Positions 8,045 to 17,600 of a stretch of DNA of 41,290 nucleotides are shown one piece after another (the first letter of the stretch is position 1; each line of letters starts with the position of its first letter). A program made the position numbers and the translations under genes. The DNA is taken from positions 1 to 41,290 of the forward strand of contig JAAFIY010000023.1 of assembly GCA_013297985.1 (NCBI GenBank), written 5' to 3'. This DNA comes from Comamonadaceae bacterium. GTDB lineage: Bacteria; Pseudomonadota; Gammaproteobacteria; Burkholderiales; Burkholderiaceae_C. Below the pieces are notes generated by a model that saw only the letters and a program-made list of their open reading frames with translations, was not told the DNA's origin and did no database searches.

Positions 8045-8061
8045 CCCCTTGCTGCACCCAC

Positions 8062-8101
8062 AAAAAAACCCGCCACGGGCAGCCTTGGCGGGTTTCTTTT
8101 T
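8062..8101. terminator. Bidirectional rho-independent terminator between tRNA-Lys and the convergent SnoaL-like gene
   Basis: A 10-bp stem AAACCCGCCA (8066-8075) / TGGCGGGTTT (8086-8095) with a 10-base loop is followed by CTTTTT on the plus strand. It is preceded by a run of seven A (8062-8068), giving a T tract on the minus strand. It can end both the tRNA transcript and the minus-strand gene stopping at 8139. Confidence 0.88.
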
Positions 8102-8138
8102 GGGCGCTTCGCTGGCGCCGGGTACAGCGCGCTTGGGC

Positions 8139-8600
8139 TTAGCCTTTTTCGGGCATGGCCGAGGAGTGGTGGCTGGTGATTTCCCAGCGCTTGCCGTTCC
8201 ACTTGTAGGTGAAGGTGTAGCGTGCGTGCACCTCAGAGCCGTCACCAAACTTGAAGGTGTACAGGCCAGCATCAATAGCGGTGTTGCAGTCCACTTCGAT
8301 GCTGCGGCTGTCGATGCTGCCAACCGGTTTGCGGGCCAAGAAGTGCTCAAAGTAGTCGAGCTTTTCTTCTGCGCTCAGCCGCGGCTTGTTGGACACCGTG
8401 GGCAGCAGGATCGATTTGTTGGCGTAGTTGGCCACCACCTTTTGCGGGTCGCCGGTTTGCAGCGACGCATTCCAGCGGTCAAACAGGCTGGCCACTTGTT
8501 TGGGGGCAATCGCGTGACAGACTTCGCTGCGCGCTTGGGCACCAGCAGCGGCCAGCGCGACAGCGCCGATCAGGGTGAATTGGGCAATGCGCTTGTGCAT
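8139..8600 (-). CDS. Secreted SnoaL-like / SgcJ-EcaC family protein
   Basis: The 153-residue product begins at ATG 8600, preceded by a strong GGAGGA at good spacing; in-frame upstream starts lie inside recD and are discounted. It has a Sec signal peptide (MHKRIAQFTLIGAVALAAAGAQARS) and a compact alpha+beta domain. That domain's start, VASLFDRWNASLQTGDPQKV, and end, RWEITSHHSSAMPE, match the SnoaL-like/CaMKII-association-like (DUF4440, SgcJ/EcaC) family. Such domains form small cone-shaped barrels used for ligand binding or isomerase-like chemistry; most secreted bacterial members have no known function. It has its own ribosome site and terminator, 64 bases after recD, and could be read through from the recCBD operon. 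No catalytic function can be assigned. Confidence 0.85.
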   Translation of the reverse strand: MHKRIAQFTLIGAVALAAAGAQARSEVCHAIAPKQVASLFDRWNASLQTGDPQKVVANYANKSILLPTVSNKPRLSAEEKLDYFEHFLARKPVGSIDSRSIEVDCNTAIDAGLYTFKFGDGSEVHARYTFTYKWNGKRWEITSHHSSAMPEKG

Positions 8601-8664
8601 GGGTTCCTCCGTTTGATCAAGCGAAGCCGATGCTAGAAGAAAAGCCCTTCGATTCGCGCGGGAA

Positions 8665-10629
8665 TCAGTCGACGGGGTCGTGGTTTTGTATTTCAACTGA
8701 AACCTTTTGCGCCTGCAGCAGGCCCATTTCGCTGGCCAAGCCACTGGCCCGCGCCAGGGGAGATACAGCGGCATCCAACAAGCTCTGGGCGGGCCCCGCG
8801 ATGAGCAGACGCGACCTGGCCCGCGTCACGCCGGTGTAGAGCCATTCGCGGCTGAGCACGGGGCTGGGTGCGCCATCGGGGCCGGGCTCGGGCAGTTGCA
8901 GCAGCACCGTCTCAAATTCAGAGCCTTGGCTTTGATGCACGGTGAGCGCCCACGCGCTTTGCAGGGCGGGCAAGCGATGCTGGGGCACCGCACGCCATGC
9001 CGCACGGCCGCCACTGCGCGCATCGGGTAACCACAGTGCCCAGGTGGAGGCCTGCGGGCCCGCAGCGGGTAGTCGGCCGAGCAGGCCGATGTCGCCGTTG
9101 AATACCTCGCGTTGGGTGTCGTTGGCTGTGACCAGCAAGGGTTGGCCCAGCACCCAACGTTGGCCCTGCGGGCCACGGGCACCCAGGTGCTCCTGCCAGG
9201 CCACCGTATCCAAGGCCTGATTGAACGCAGCCACGCTGTGCGGGCCGTTGCGATGGGCGCACAGCACCCGAAACTGGTTGTAGGCGGCATAGGCCAGCGC
9301 CAAGGCCTGCAGAGCGGCATCTGGGTGGGTGGTGTCGATCCATGCCTGGGCGGCGGCACGAAAGGGGGCGTAGCCCTGCTGGGCGGCTTTCCACGCGTCG
9401 GGGTGCAGGGCTGGAGTTTGGCCCTGGGTTGGTTCAAGAGCGGGCGGTTCCGTGGCCAGCCATTGCACGTCAGCCCAGCGGTTGGGCCCGTCCGCTTGGC
9501 TGGCTCCCCACGCAGCAGGCAGCGCCCGGTGCGGCCCGTCACGCACCCAGGCCGCCAGTTGGCCAATGCCCGACTGGGCCGAGAACCTTCGGCTGAAGGT
9601 GAGCCAGGCGACTTGGTTGGCCAAAGGGGGTGGTGCTTCAGGTGGTGCTTCAAGTGGCGCGGGCAGGTCGGCGGCCAGGCCCAGACGCTGCAGCCAGTGG
9701 TGCGTGGGGGCGTCCAGCGCGCGGGTGTGGCTTAGGTCGGCAAACACGCTGCCCGCCTGAACCGAGGCCAGTTGATCTTTGTCGCCCAGCAGCACCAGCC
9801 GGCTCTGCGGGGCCAGGGCATCCAGCAGTTGATGGGCCAGGTTCAGATCGAGCATTGACGCCTCGTCTACCACCAGCACATCAAGTGCCAGTGGGTTGCT
9901 GCGGTGGTGGCGCGCGGTGCCGTCGGGGCGCAGGCCCAGCAGGCGGTGCACCGTGCTGGCTTGGGTGGGCAGGGCGGCGCGTTCGGCGTCGGTGAGTTCG
10001 CCGCCGCGTTGCAGCATCGCTTCGCTCATGCGGGCTGCAGCTTTGCCAGTGGGCGCGGCCAGGGCGATGTGGGCCTGCGGCGCTTGGGCCAGCAGCGCGG
10101 CCAGCAAACGCACCACGGTGGTGGTTTTGCCGGTGCCTGGGCCACCGCTGATGACCACCAAGCGCTGGCGCAGGGCCATGGCACAGGCGCGCCACTGCTC
10201 CCGGTCTGCCAGCACGGCGGAGTCGCCGAACAGCGTGCGCAGGCGTTGCAGGGCAGCGGCTTCACCTTCAGCGGGCGGCAGCGCAGCGTGGCGCGCGTGC
10301 AGCGCGCGTGCAAGTTGCTGCTGCTGCACAAAGCGGTGCCACAGGTACACCCGCAAGTGCTCGTCCACCACCATGGGCACAGGCGCAAAGCTGCCGCTGC
10401 GCGCCTGCGCACCGGTGCAGGCCAAGCCGCTGGCCAACAGGGCGCGCAGATCTAATCGATCAGCGGGTGCTTGCCAGCAGACCTGAGACTGCGCGTCGGC
10501 CAAGCCCAAGGCATGGCCCGCATCAGCTGCGGCTTGCACCGACGGGGCCGATGCGCCGCGTTGGCGGGCCCACCGGCCGAACTGCTCACTCAGCAATTCG
10601 GCCAGCGCTTGGCCGCCCACCGGGGTCAT
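8665..10629 (-). CDS. recD: Exodeoxyribonuclease V alpha subunit RecD
   Basis: RecD is the 5'-3' superfamily 1B helicase of the RecBCD double-strand break repair machine. The 654-residue product has an N-terminal region (to about residue 130), Walker A GGPGTGKTTT near residues 160-169, Walker B LVVDEASM near residue 250, motif GDKDQLASV, and the C-terminal UvrD-like motif ALTVHQSQGSEFETVLL followed by YTGVTRARSRLLI. Its ATG overlaps the recB stop (ATGA at 10626-10629), indicating translational coupling. Between about residues 310 and 400 it carries a proline-rich, poorly conserved stretch (APLEAPPEAPPPL). Confidence 0.96.
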   Translation of the reverse strand: MTPVGGQALAELLSEQFGRWARQRGASAPSVQAAADAGHALGLADAQSQVCWQAPADRLDLRALLASGLACTGAQARSGSFAPVPMVVDEHLRVYLWHRFVQQQQLARALHARHAALPPAEGEAAALQRLRTLFGDSAVLADREQWRACAMALRQRLVVISGGPGTGKTTTVVRLLAALLAQAPQAHIALAAPTGKAAARMSEAMLQRGGELTDAERAALPTQASTVHRLLGLRPDGTARHHRSNPLALDVLVVDEASMLDLNLAHQLLDALAPQSRLVLLGDKDQLASVQAGSVFADLSHTRALDAPTHHWLQRLGLAADLPAPLEAPPEAPPPLANQVAWLTFSRRFSAQSGIGQLAAWVRDGPHRALPAAWGASQADGPNRWADVQWLATEPPALEPTQGQTPALHPDAWKAAQQGYAPFRAAAQAWIDTTHPDAALQALALAYAAYNQFRVLCAHRNGPHSVAAFNQALDTVAWQEHLGARGPQGQRWVLGQPLLVTANDTQREVFNGDIGLLGRLPAAGPQASTWALWLPDARSGGRAAWRAVPQHRLPALQSAWALTVHQSQGSEFETVLLQLPEPGPDGAPSPVLSREWLYTGVTRARSRLLIAGPAQSLLDAAVSPLARASGLASEMGLLQAQKVSVEIQNHDPVD

Positions 10630-13600
10630 GCGGCAACCCCCGTGCGTTGGGGCGTGAACAGGTCATCCAAGGCCTGCAAACAGGCTGCGCTGGGCTGGAT
10701 GTGCACCACGCCGCGGCGTTCAGCGGCCGCGCTATCAGCGGGCATGGCCCACGGGTGGCCGGCTGCGCGCACACCGCGCACAAACACCATCAGCACGCCG
10801 CCCAAATGCTGCTCAACCGAGTAGCCACCTAAGCGAAGGCGCAGGTGGCGATGCACCGCCAGCGCGTACAGCAAGGCCTGCAGGGTGTAGCCGTGGTTGT
10901 GCATGGCATCTTGCAGGGCGGGCGGCTCGTAGTCAGCGGCGGTGTGGCCCAGGTAGTTGCTTTTCCAGTCAATCACCCAATAGCGGCCGCCCGGCCCGCG
11001 CTGGCGCACCAAGGCGTCGATGCTGCCTTGCCAGTAGCTGTCTAGCGTGTGATGGCTTAAAGCCATGTCGGCGTAGCCAAAGCCTTGCAAGACCCTTCGC
11101 AGTTGCGGCAAAGGCACCTGGCAGCGGCCCAGGGCAAATGGCCATTCGGTACGGATGTCGGCATGGGCGATGTTTTGCATCACCAAGGGCGCATCGGGTG
11201 CTTTTGCGCCAAGCCCCGCCAGCGGCGCGCAGGCCAAGTCAGCCAACAGGTGCTGCAGCCGAGTGGCCTGCAGGGGGTCAGCTAGCAGCGCAGGGTTTTC
11301 GGTAAGCGCCTGGGCAATGCTGGCGGCCCAGGTGTCGGGCGCTTGCCACCGGACGAGCTCCAGCACCCGGTGCAGGGCCACACCTGCTTCGGGGCCGCGC
11401 GAAAAATGCAAGATGTCGCTGGCATCCGCTTGCACGGCACTGGTGGGGCTGGGCCATGCGATATCACCGTCCGCGTGGGCAGACGCTGTGGCAGCGGGCC
11501 AATCGTGATCGGCCACCGGCGCTTCTGCGGGGCCTTCGGCCAGCGCGCCGGATTTGCGGGCTGCGTCAGGCGATTCGACTGCGCGGGCGCGCTCGGCTTG
11601 GCGCATCAGGCTGGTGAAGCTGGCCCAGTTCCAGGGCTGGCGTTGGATGGCCCCCAGGGGTTTGGCTTGCAGCGGATTTGCTATCAAATCAGTAGCTGCT
11701 TGTGGCGTATCGACGGTGTAAGGCGTCGATTGAAGGCTTACATCCAGCTCGCGCCACGCGATGGCATCCGGGTGCTGGGGTGCGAAAGCACGCCATGCGT
11801 CCGTCACCGTGCCGGCCGCCAAATCTTTGCTTGCAAACTCAGGGCACACCAGCCAGTTGAGGGCGACGCCCGACTTGGCGTGGGTGGCCCCATAAGGCCC
11901 CACCACGACGGTACAGCGGTGCACCGCGCGAGTGATGGCCACATAGCTCAGGCGCAGATCTTCTTGGACGCGTGCTTCGCGCTCTTGGTCGCCGATGCGG
12001 TCTTGCTTGGCTGCGTCATTGGGGTGCTTTTTTTGACCGATCACCCAATGCAACACGCCGTCTGCCTCACGCAGCGTTTTCAACAGGGGTGTGGCCCCGC
12101 CTCGGCCCCCTGACGGCGCCGTCCACTGCGACAGCACGTACACCAGCGGATACTCCAAGCCCTTGGATGCGTGCACGGTGAGGATCTGCACCCGCTGCGC
12201 GTCAGATTCCAGGCGCAATTGCAAGTCATCAGACGGGCGGCCCGCGTCTCGTTGCCGCGTGGCTTGGTGCTCGCGCTCCAGCCAGCGCAGCAGCGCGTGC
12301 GGCTGTGGGTGGCTGCGGGCCTGGGTTTGCAGGGTTTCAATGAGGTGCAAGAGGTTGGTGAGGCGACGCTCGCCATCAGGCAAGGCCAACAGACGTTGGG
12401 CCACGGCTTCGTGGTTCATCCAGCGGCGCAGCGCCTGGGCGGGGCCCTGGCCGTGCCAATCGGCAGCCCACTGCGCCCAGCGCTGGGCAATGTCGGCGAC
12501 GGGCTCTGGTGCAGACGGCGCATCGCTGGCGGCGGGGGCGGCTTCGTCCCAAGAAGCGGCGTGAATCTGCTGCGCCGTCCAGCCCATGAAGGGGGTGGCC
12601 AGCGCGGCGCGCACCAGGCCATCGCGTTGGGGCTGCAGCCAGGCATGCAGCACGCGCAAGAGGTCCACCGCCTCGGTACTGGCCAGCAAATGCTGTTGCG
12701 AGCGCAGCACGCTGGGCACGCCCAGGGCGGCTAGAGCATCGCGCATTTGGGCCGCATGCGTGTGGCTGCGCACCAGCACCGCCACATCGCCGCCATGCAG
12801 CTTGCGCGATGCGGTGTCGTCTTGCAAATAGGGCAGTTCATCAGCGGGGCGCTGCAAGGCGCGGGCAATGTCTTGCGCCACAGCGTTGCAAGCCAGCCGC
12901 AAGGCGGCGGGCCCGCTCAAAGGGTGGCCGTTGTCTTGCACCGGCAGCCCCCACAGGTGCAGGGCGGGCGCGGCGCTGTGAGAGCCCCGTGGGTCAACCA
13001 GCGCAGGTGGGCGTTTGGCGCCCGGCGTGGCGGCCTGTAAGCGCAGTTGCGGGTCGATGAGCCCACCGCCGCGATGGCGCAGCAGCGCATTGGCGCCCGC
13101 CAACATGGCGTTAGAAGAGCGTTGATTGGCCACCAGCTGCTGGTACTGGCCTTGGGCGTTTCGGGCCTGAAAGTAGGTGTGCAGATCTGCCCCGCGAAAG
13201 CGATAGATGGCTTGCTTGGGGTCACCCACCAGCACCACGATGGCGGGGTCTTGAGCGCCTGGGATAGCGCCTGAGCTAGCGCCAGGGTCGGCGCTAAACA
13301 GGCGCTGCACCACGCGGTATTGCAGCGCGTCGGTGTCTTGAAACTCATCGATCAATGCCACCCGATAGCGCTGGCGCAGTCGGTCTTTGAGCGTGGCTCC
13401 GCCGGGGCCGCGCAGAGCCGCATCCAAGCGCGGCAGCAGGTCGTCAAACGACACCTGCCGCTGCTGATCTTTAAGGGCCAACAATTGCCCAGGCCCGGCT
13501 TGCACAAACGCCTGCAGCCAGCGCAGCCGCAGCCGCGCACTGGCTTGCGCGTGGGCTTGGCGCGCGTCCCACAGCGCTTGCAGAGCGGCAAAGACAGCGT

Positions 13601-14606
13601 GCTGCGGAGCGGTCTTGTTGCTCAACGCGGCGGCGTCCAGACCCGACTGGGTGAGCAACTCAGGCTTGGCCTTTATGGGCGGCGTGGCCAGCACATCGGC
13701 TTGGGCCAAAGCAGCCTGCCACCAGTGCTGAGCGGTGCGTATCACCGCTTCAGTGACTGCCTTGCGCAGCGTTTGGGCGGGCAGTCGCAAGACCAGGTCG
13801 ATCGCGTCGGCGCCTTGGCTGTGCCAGATGTGGCGGGCTGCGTCCACGGTGCGCTGCAATGCGTGTGGGTTTGGGGGGGCGTCTGCTGCGGTGTGCGCAT
13901 TTAGATCAGCAGGCCACAGCGCCTGGCCGCCCGGATAGCGGCTTAAATCGCTGAGCAGCCGGGCCAAGTGCTCAGGGGTGTCGCCCGCATCGCGCACGCC
14001 GCGCAGGAGCGCGGGCGAGACATGAGCGCCGCCCAACGTGGTGCGCCAAAAGTCTTGCGCGACTTGCAGGCGCAGATCAGCGTCGTCGGTGATCAGCTCG
14101 GTGGCAAACGGCTGCTGCGCCGCCAGAGGCGACTCGGCCAGTGCGCGCTGGCAGAACCCATGCAAGGTGGTGATGGTGGCTTCATCAAACTGCGTTAGCG
14201 CCAGTTGCAGGCGCTCTAACAAGGTCTGCGCACTGTGTTGTTTTTGCAAGGCTTGCAGCAGGCCTTGGGTGAAGTCGTCGGGCGGTGGACTGCCGTGCTG
14301 CAGATAGGCCAAGGTGTCTTGCAGACGGGTGCGGATGCGGGTGCCGAGCTCCGCCGCCGCCGCCTTGGTATAGGTGCTCACCAGCATGTGCTTGAGCGCG
14401 ACGCCGTGTTCAAGCACCAGGCGCAGCACCACGGCCGTGAGGTTGTAGGTTTTGCCAGTGCCCGCAGACGCTTCGACCACCACAAAGCGGCCGTCTGCGG
14501 CGGGCAGGTCAACGGTGAGCGGGTCAAACAAGGCGGGCTCAGGCAGCGCTGGGCCAGCCTCATGCGCGGCTGAGGCAGAGACTTGTGGCGCTGGATATCG
14601 GAGCAT
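10626..14606 (-). CDS. recB: Exodeoxyribonuclease V beta subunit RecB
   Basis: RecB is the 3'-5' helicase and only nuclease of RecBCD. The 1326-residue protein has the UvrD-type Walker A VEASAGTGKTYNLTAVVLR near residues 47-65, the helicase motif VALIDEFQDTDALQY, motif QAIYRFRGAD and the C-terminal RecB nuclease core YWVIDWKSNYLG near residues 1207-1218, with the catalytic aspartate and lysine present. The gene lies 38 bases after recC and overlaps recD. About 15 codons around residues 965-977 (nucleotides 11679-11715) are formed by an interspersed repeat that stays in frame, located in the linker before the nuclease domain. ATG 14606 has no strong Shine-Dalgarno. Confidence 0.97.
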   Translation of the reverse strand: MLRYPAPQVSASAAHEAGPALPEPALFDPLTVDLPAADGRFVVVEASAGTGKTYNLTAVVLRLVLEHGVALKHMLVSTYTKAAAAELGTRIRTRLQDTLAYLQHGSPPPDDFTQGLLQALQKQHSAQTLLERLQLALTQFDEATITTLHGFCQRALAESPLAAQQPFATELITDDADLRLQVAQDFWRTTLGGAHVSPALLRGVRDAGDTPEHLARLLSDLSRYPGGQALWPADLNAHTAADAPPNPHALQRTVDAARHIWHSQGADAIDLVLRLPAQTLRKAVTEAVIRTAQHWWQAALAQADVLATPPIKAKPELLTQSGLDAAALSNKTAPQHAVFAALQALWDARQAHAQASARLRLRWLQAFVQAGPGQLLALKDQQRQVSFDDLLPRLDAALRGPGGATLKDRLRQRYRVALIDEFQDTDALQYRVVQRLFSADPGASSGAIPGAQDPAIVVLVGDPKQAIYRFRGADLHTYFQARNAQGQYQQLVANQRSSNAMLAGANALLRHRGGGLIDPQLRLQAATPGAKRPPALVDPRGSHSAAPALHLWGLPVQDNGHPLSGPAALRLACNAVAQDIARALQRPADELPYLQDDTASRKLHGGDVAVLVRSHTHAAQMRDALAALGVPSVLRSQQHLLASTEAVDLLRVLHAWLQPQRDGLVRAALATPFMGWTAQQIHAASWDEAAPAASDAPSAPEPVADIAQRWAQWAADWHGQGPAQALRRWMNHEAVAQRLLALPDGERRLTNLLHLIETLQTQARSHPQPHALLRWLEREHQATRQRDAGRPSDDLQLRLESDAQRVQILTVHASKGLEYPLVYVLSQWTAPSGGRGGATPLLKTLREADGVLHWVIGQKKHPNDAAKQDRIGDQEREARVQEDLRLSYVAITRAVHRCTVVVGPYGATHAKSGVALNWLVCPEFASKDLAAGTVTDAWRAFAPQHPDAIAWRELDVSLQSTPYTVDTPQAATDLIANPLQAKPLGAIQRQPWNWASFTSLMRQAERARAVESPDAARKSGALAEGPAEAPVADHDWPAATASAHADGDIAWPSPTSAVQADASDILHFSRGPEAGVALHRVLELVRWQAPDTWAASIAQALTENPALLADPLQATRLQHLLADLACAPLAGLGAKAPDAPLVMQNIAHADIRTEWPFALGRCQVPLPQLRRVLQGFGYADMALSHHTLDSYWQGSIDALVRQRGPGGRYWVIDWKSNYLGHTAADYEPPALQDAMHNHGYTLQALLYALAVHRHLRLRLGGYSVEQHLGGVLMVFVRGVRAAGHPWAMPADSAAAERRGVVHIQPSAACLQALDDLFTPQRTGVAA
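11679..11715. repeat. Interspersed repeat inside recB
   Basis: TGCTATCAAATCAGTAGCTG continuing CTTGTGGCGTATC matches the repeat core (TGCTATCAAA...GTAGCTGCTTGYGSC). It lies in the recB frame on the opposite strand, encoding roughly TPQAATDLIA. The codons include ATA and GCA, unlike the GC-rich codons around them. The right end is diverged, so the limits are approximate. Confidence 0.75.
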
Positions 14607-14616
14607 GAAAACGGTT

Positions 14617-14660
14617 GTTAGGCAGTCAAATAGGGCGTAGACAGCTATACAAACGATAGC
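14617..14660. repeat. Interspersed repeat at the recC-recB junction
   Basis: GGCAGTCAAATAGGGCG (14621-14637), followed by TAGACAGCTATAC, matches the copy inside pgeF (GGCAGTCAAATAGGGCGCAAGCAGCTACA) almost base for base. It fills the 38-base recC-recB spacer and includes the recC stop codon (TAG, 14645-14647 on the minus strand). Confidence 0.85.
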
Positions 14661-17600
14661 GAATCGAAGGGCAAGCCGCGCCGGGCCGATTCGGCGGGCA
14701 GGGCGGCGATGTCGATGCGCTGGGCGTGGCCCAGCAGTGGCGCCAACACTTCATCGGCCAAGGCGCGGCTGGCGCAGGCGCGCAAGTCGGCGTGACCGCG
14801 CCAGACCAGTTGGGTGGCAGGGCGGCGGGCTTCAGCGTCCCAGGCTTTGCGGTGCGCACCGGGGCGCTGGTCGCAGCGCTCTATCCACTGGGGGTGAGCA
14901 AAGAAGGGCAGCGGTTGCGCCTCGGCCGTGTGTGCGTGGTCAAGCAAGCCTTGCAGCAGTTGGCCCGCGTGGTCGGGCGGGTTGAGCAGCCAGAGGCCGT
15001 CCAAGTCGATCAGCCAAGTCAAGGTGGGCCCGGTGTTGGTGGCCGCGGCGCAGTGCGCCAGATGGGCGATCCAGGCCTTTAGCAAATGCCGCCCCTGGGC
15101 CGCATGGGCCGACAGCTGCACGGCGCCACAGGGCCCCAGTGGCAGGCTGCCGCCGCGCAGGCTGAATGTGTCCACGCGCCTATCTGGGTGGCCGTTGCCT
15201 GCGCCAGAGCCTGGCGGTGCCAGCGCAAGCGCCAGCGGCTGTGCTTGTGCCCTGTGGCCGCCCAAGCCCCACCAGGCGTGCAGTGCAGGCCACAAGCGCG
15301 CCTGCGCCTGCGCAGCCAGCTCCGCGCGGTCTTGGCTGTGGGGCAACAAGGCAGCGCTTTGAATGCTGCGGGCCAGTGCGTGCTGCAAGGCCTGTGGGGT
15401 GACCACGTCGCCGGGTGCCGTGCGGGCCCAGGCGGTGACTTGGTCAAGCAGGGCTTGCTGATCTGTGGCCCACCAGTGAGCGGCGCCAAGCGGCTCGGCC
15501 AGCGGCTCGGTGTCGGGCCAGGCGCTGATGTGCTTAGGCAGGTCTAGCCCCAGGCGGTGGCGAGCAAAGTCGGTGGCGGGGTCGGCCCACAGGCCTTGTA
15601 GGCGCGAGAGCTCTAGCGTGGGCAAGGGCGGCGCACTGGGCGCTGGCAGCACGCCGCGCACAAAGCGCGGGCCAGCCAGGGCGGGTTCGGCATCAGCCTC
15701 AGAGGGGTCAGCCAGATCCTCGTCTTCCGAATCGTTTTCCTCGGGTTCATCGCCAGCGGCTGTCGCCACTTCGGCTTGGCGCTTGCTTTGGGGCGCTTGT
15801 GCCGCTGGGGGCAGCAAATCAAAACGATGGCTGTGCAGCCGCCCATCAGCGATTTGGCCCGACGCATCCAAAGCCAAAAAAGCGCGCGGTGAAAAAGCCT
15901 GTGCTGGGTGCTCTACCACCAGCCCGTCGTGCAGGGCTTGGGGCTTGAGTTGAGCACCACCGGGGCCAGTGCTAGCGCCCAACACCGCCGCGATGAGCTC
16001 AGCCAGCACCACGCTGGGTGCGCGTTCCGTATGGTCTTGGGGCGTGCGTCCGCTGTAGCTCAGCCACAGCATGTCACGGGCACCGAGCAAGGCCATTAAC
16101 AGGTGCTGGCGATCAGTATTGGCGCTGTGTGGGTCGCCCGCAGCGGGGGCTTCGGCCATCAGGTCGAGCTCGGCCGCAGCGCGATTGGCGCCCAGCGCAC
16201 CGTCGTCCAAGCCCAACACCGCGACCACCCGAAACGGCAGCCCAGCCAGGGCGCTCAAGGGGGCCACCGTGATAGCGCCCCGAGCCGATGCGCCGCGCGG
16301 CAAAGTCTGCCACCGCTGGCGCAATACAGCCGCCAGTGCCGACGCGGGCAGCGATGGCTGGGCCGCCGAGGGGGCTGTGGTGGAGCCCGCACCAGAGGCC
16401 GCGCCAGGGGCCGCATCAAAGGCCGTATCCGGCGCTGTTCCATACCCCGCATCGGCGCCCAAGTCGCGCAATGACTGGGCCAGCGCTTGCGCGTCGCGCC
16501 ACAGCGCCGCGTCGGCGCCGCCCGGCTGGGGGCCGGGGCCTATCCAACGGCCAAAGGCTTGCTGTAGCAGCGTCATCCATTGCGGCAGGGTGTGGGCCTG
16601 GCGCGCTTGGGCACACCAGTCGCGCAGGGCTGCCAGCTCGGGCCACAGGCGGGCCAGTTGTTCGGGCTCCAGGCCCGCAGTGGGCGGCGCCGCCGCCAAA
16701 CCCGGTAGCGCGCTGGGGGTGCTTGGGCCTACGCAGTGGCGCAGCAGCAATCGTTGCAGGGCGTGGTCGAGGGTGCCGACTTCATCGGCATCCTGCGCGG
16801 CGTCTTCGGCAGCGGTGTCGTTGTGGTGGGCAATGACTTGCGCGCGGTGCTGGGCGTCCCAGCCCCAGCGGTGGCCGCTGGCCTGCAGCGCGGTGGCCAG
16901 TGCGTCGATGGCGTCCGCGCTAAGTTGCCAGGCAGCGGATACGGCGGGGTGATGCAGCCAATCGGTGAGCGTGGGGCCGGGCAAGCGGCTTTGGGCCATT
17001 TGCAGCAGCGCCAGCATCGCTTGGGCACAGGGGCTGACAGCCTCGCCGCTTTGGCCCACGATCTGCCAAGGCAGGCGCATGGCGTCGGGCACGCCCGCAA
17101 AGGCGGCGTCGATCAGGGGGGCCGCATCGGCGAGTTGCGGCACCAGCACCACGATGTCGTCCAACTGCAAGCTGCGGTCTTGGCCCAACAGATCCAGCAA
17201 GCGGTCGTGCAGGGTTTCGGCTTGGCGCGTCAGGCTGTGCGCGATGTGCACTTCCAGGCTGCGGTCACCGCTTTCGTGCACCAAACTACCGCGGTCCAGA
17301 GGCGTCAGTTCCAGAATGCTGCGCTGCAATTGCGCCAGCCGATGAAGCCCCGTGGGCGCTTGGTGGTGGTCCTTTTCGTTGAAGTCAAGGTTGGCGGGTG
17401 GGTCTTGCCACTTGGCCAAGCTGTCGCGCAAGGCAGCGCCCCACGGGTTCAGCAGCTCGTGGCCCACCTCATGCCCGGCTGCGCGCCCGCTTTGCTTGAG
17501 GCGCGCCAGTCGGCGGGGGCTGACGGTGTCGTACCAAAAGGCCCGGCTGGGGTCGAGCAGGTACACATGTACCTCGGTGTGCAGCGCCAGGGCATGCAAG

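Noticed and set aside
11343-12113. Plus-strand open frame of 256 codons opposite recB
   Set aside because: Antisense to conserved RecB helicase sequence, no ribosome site and no domain; one of many shadow frames opposite the recCBD operon.
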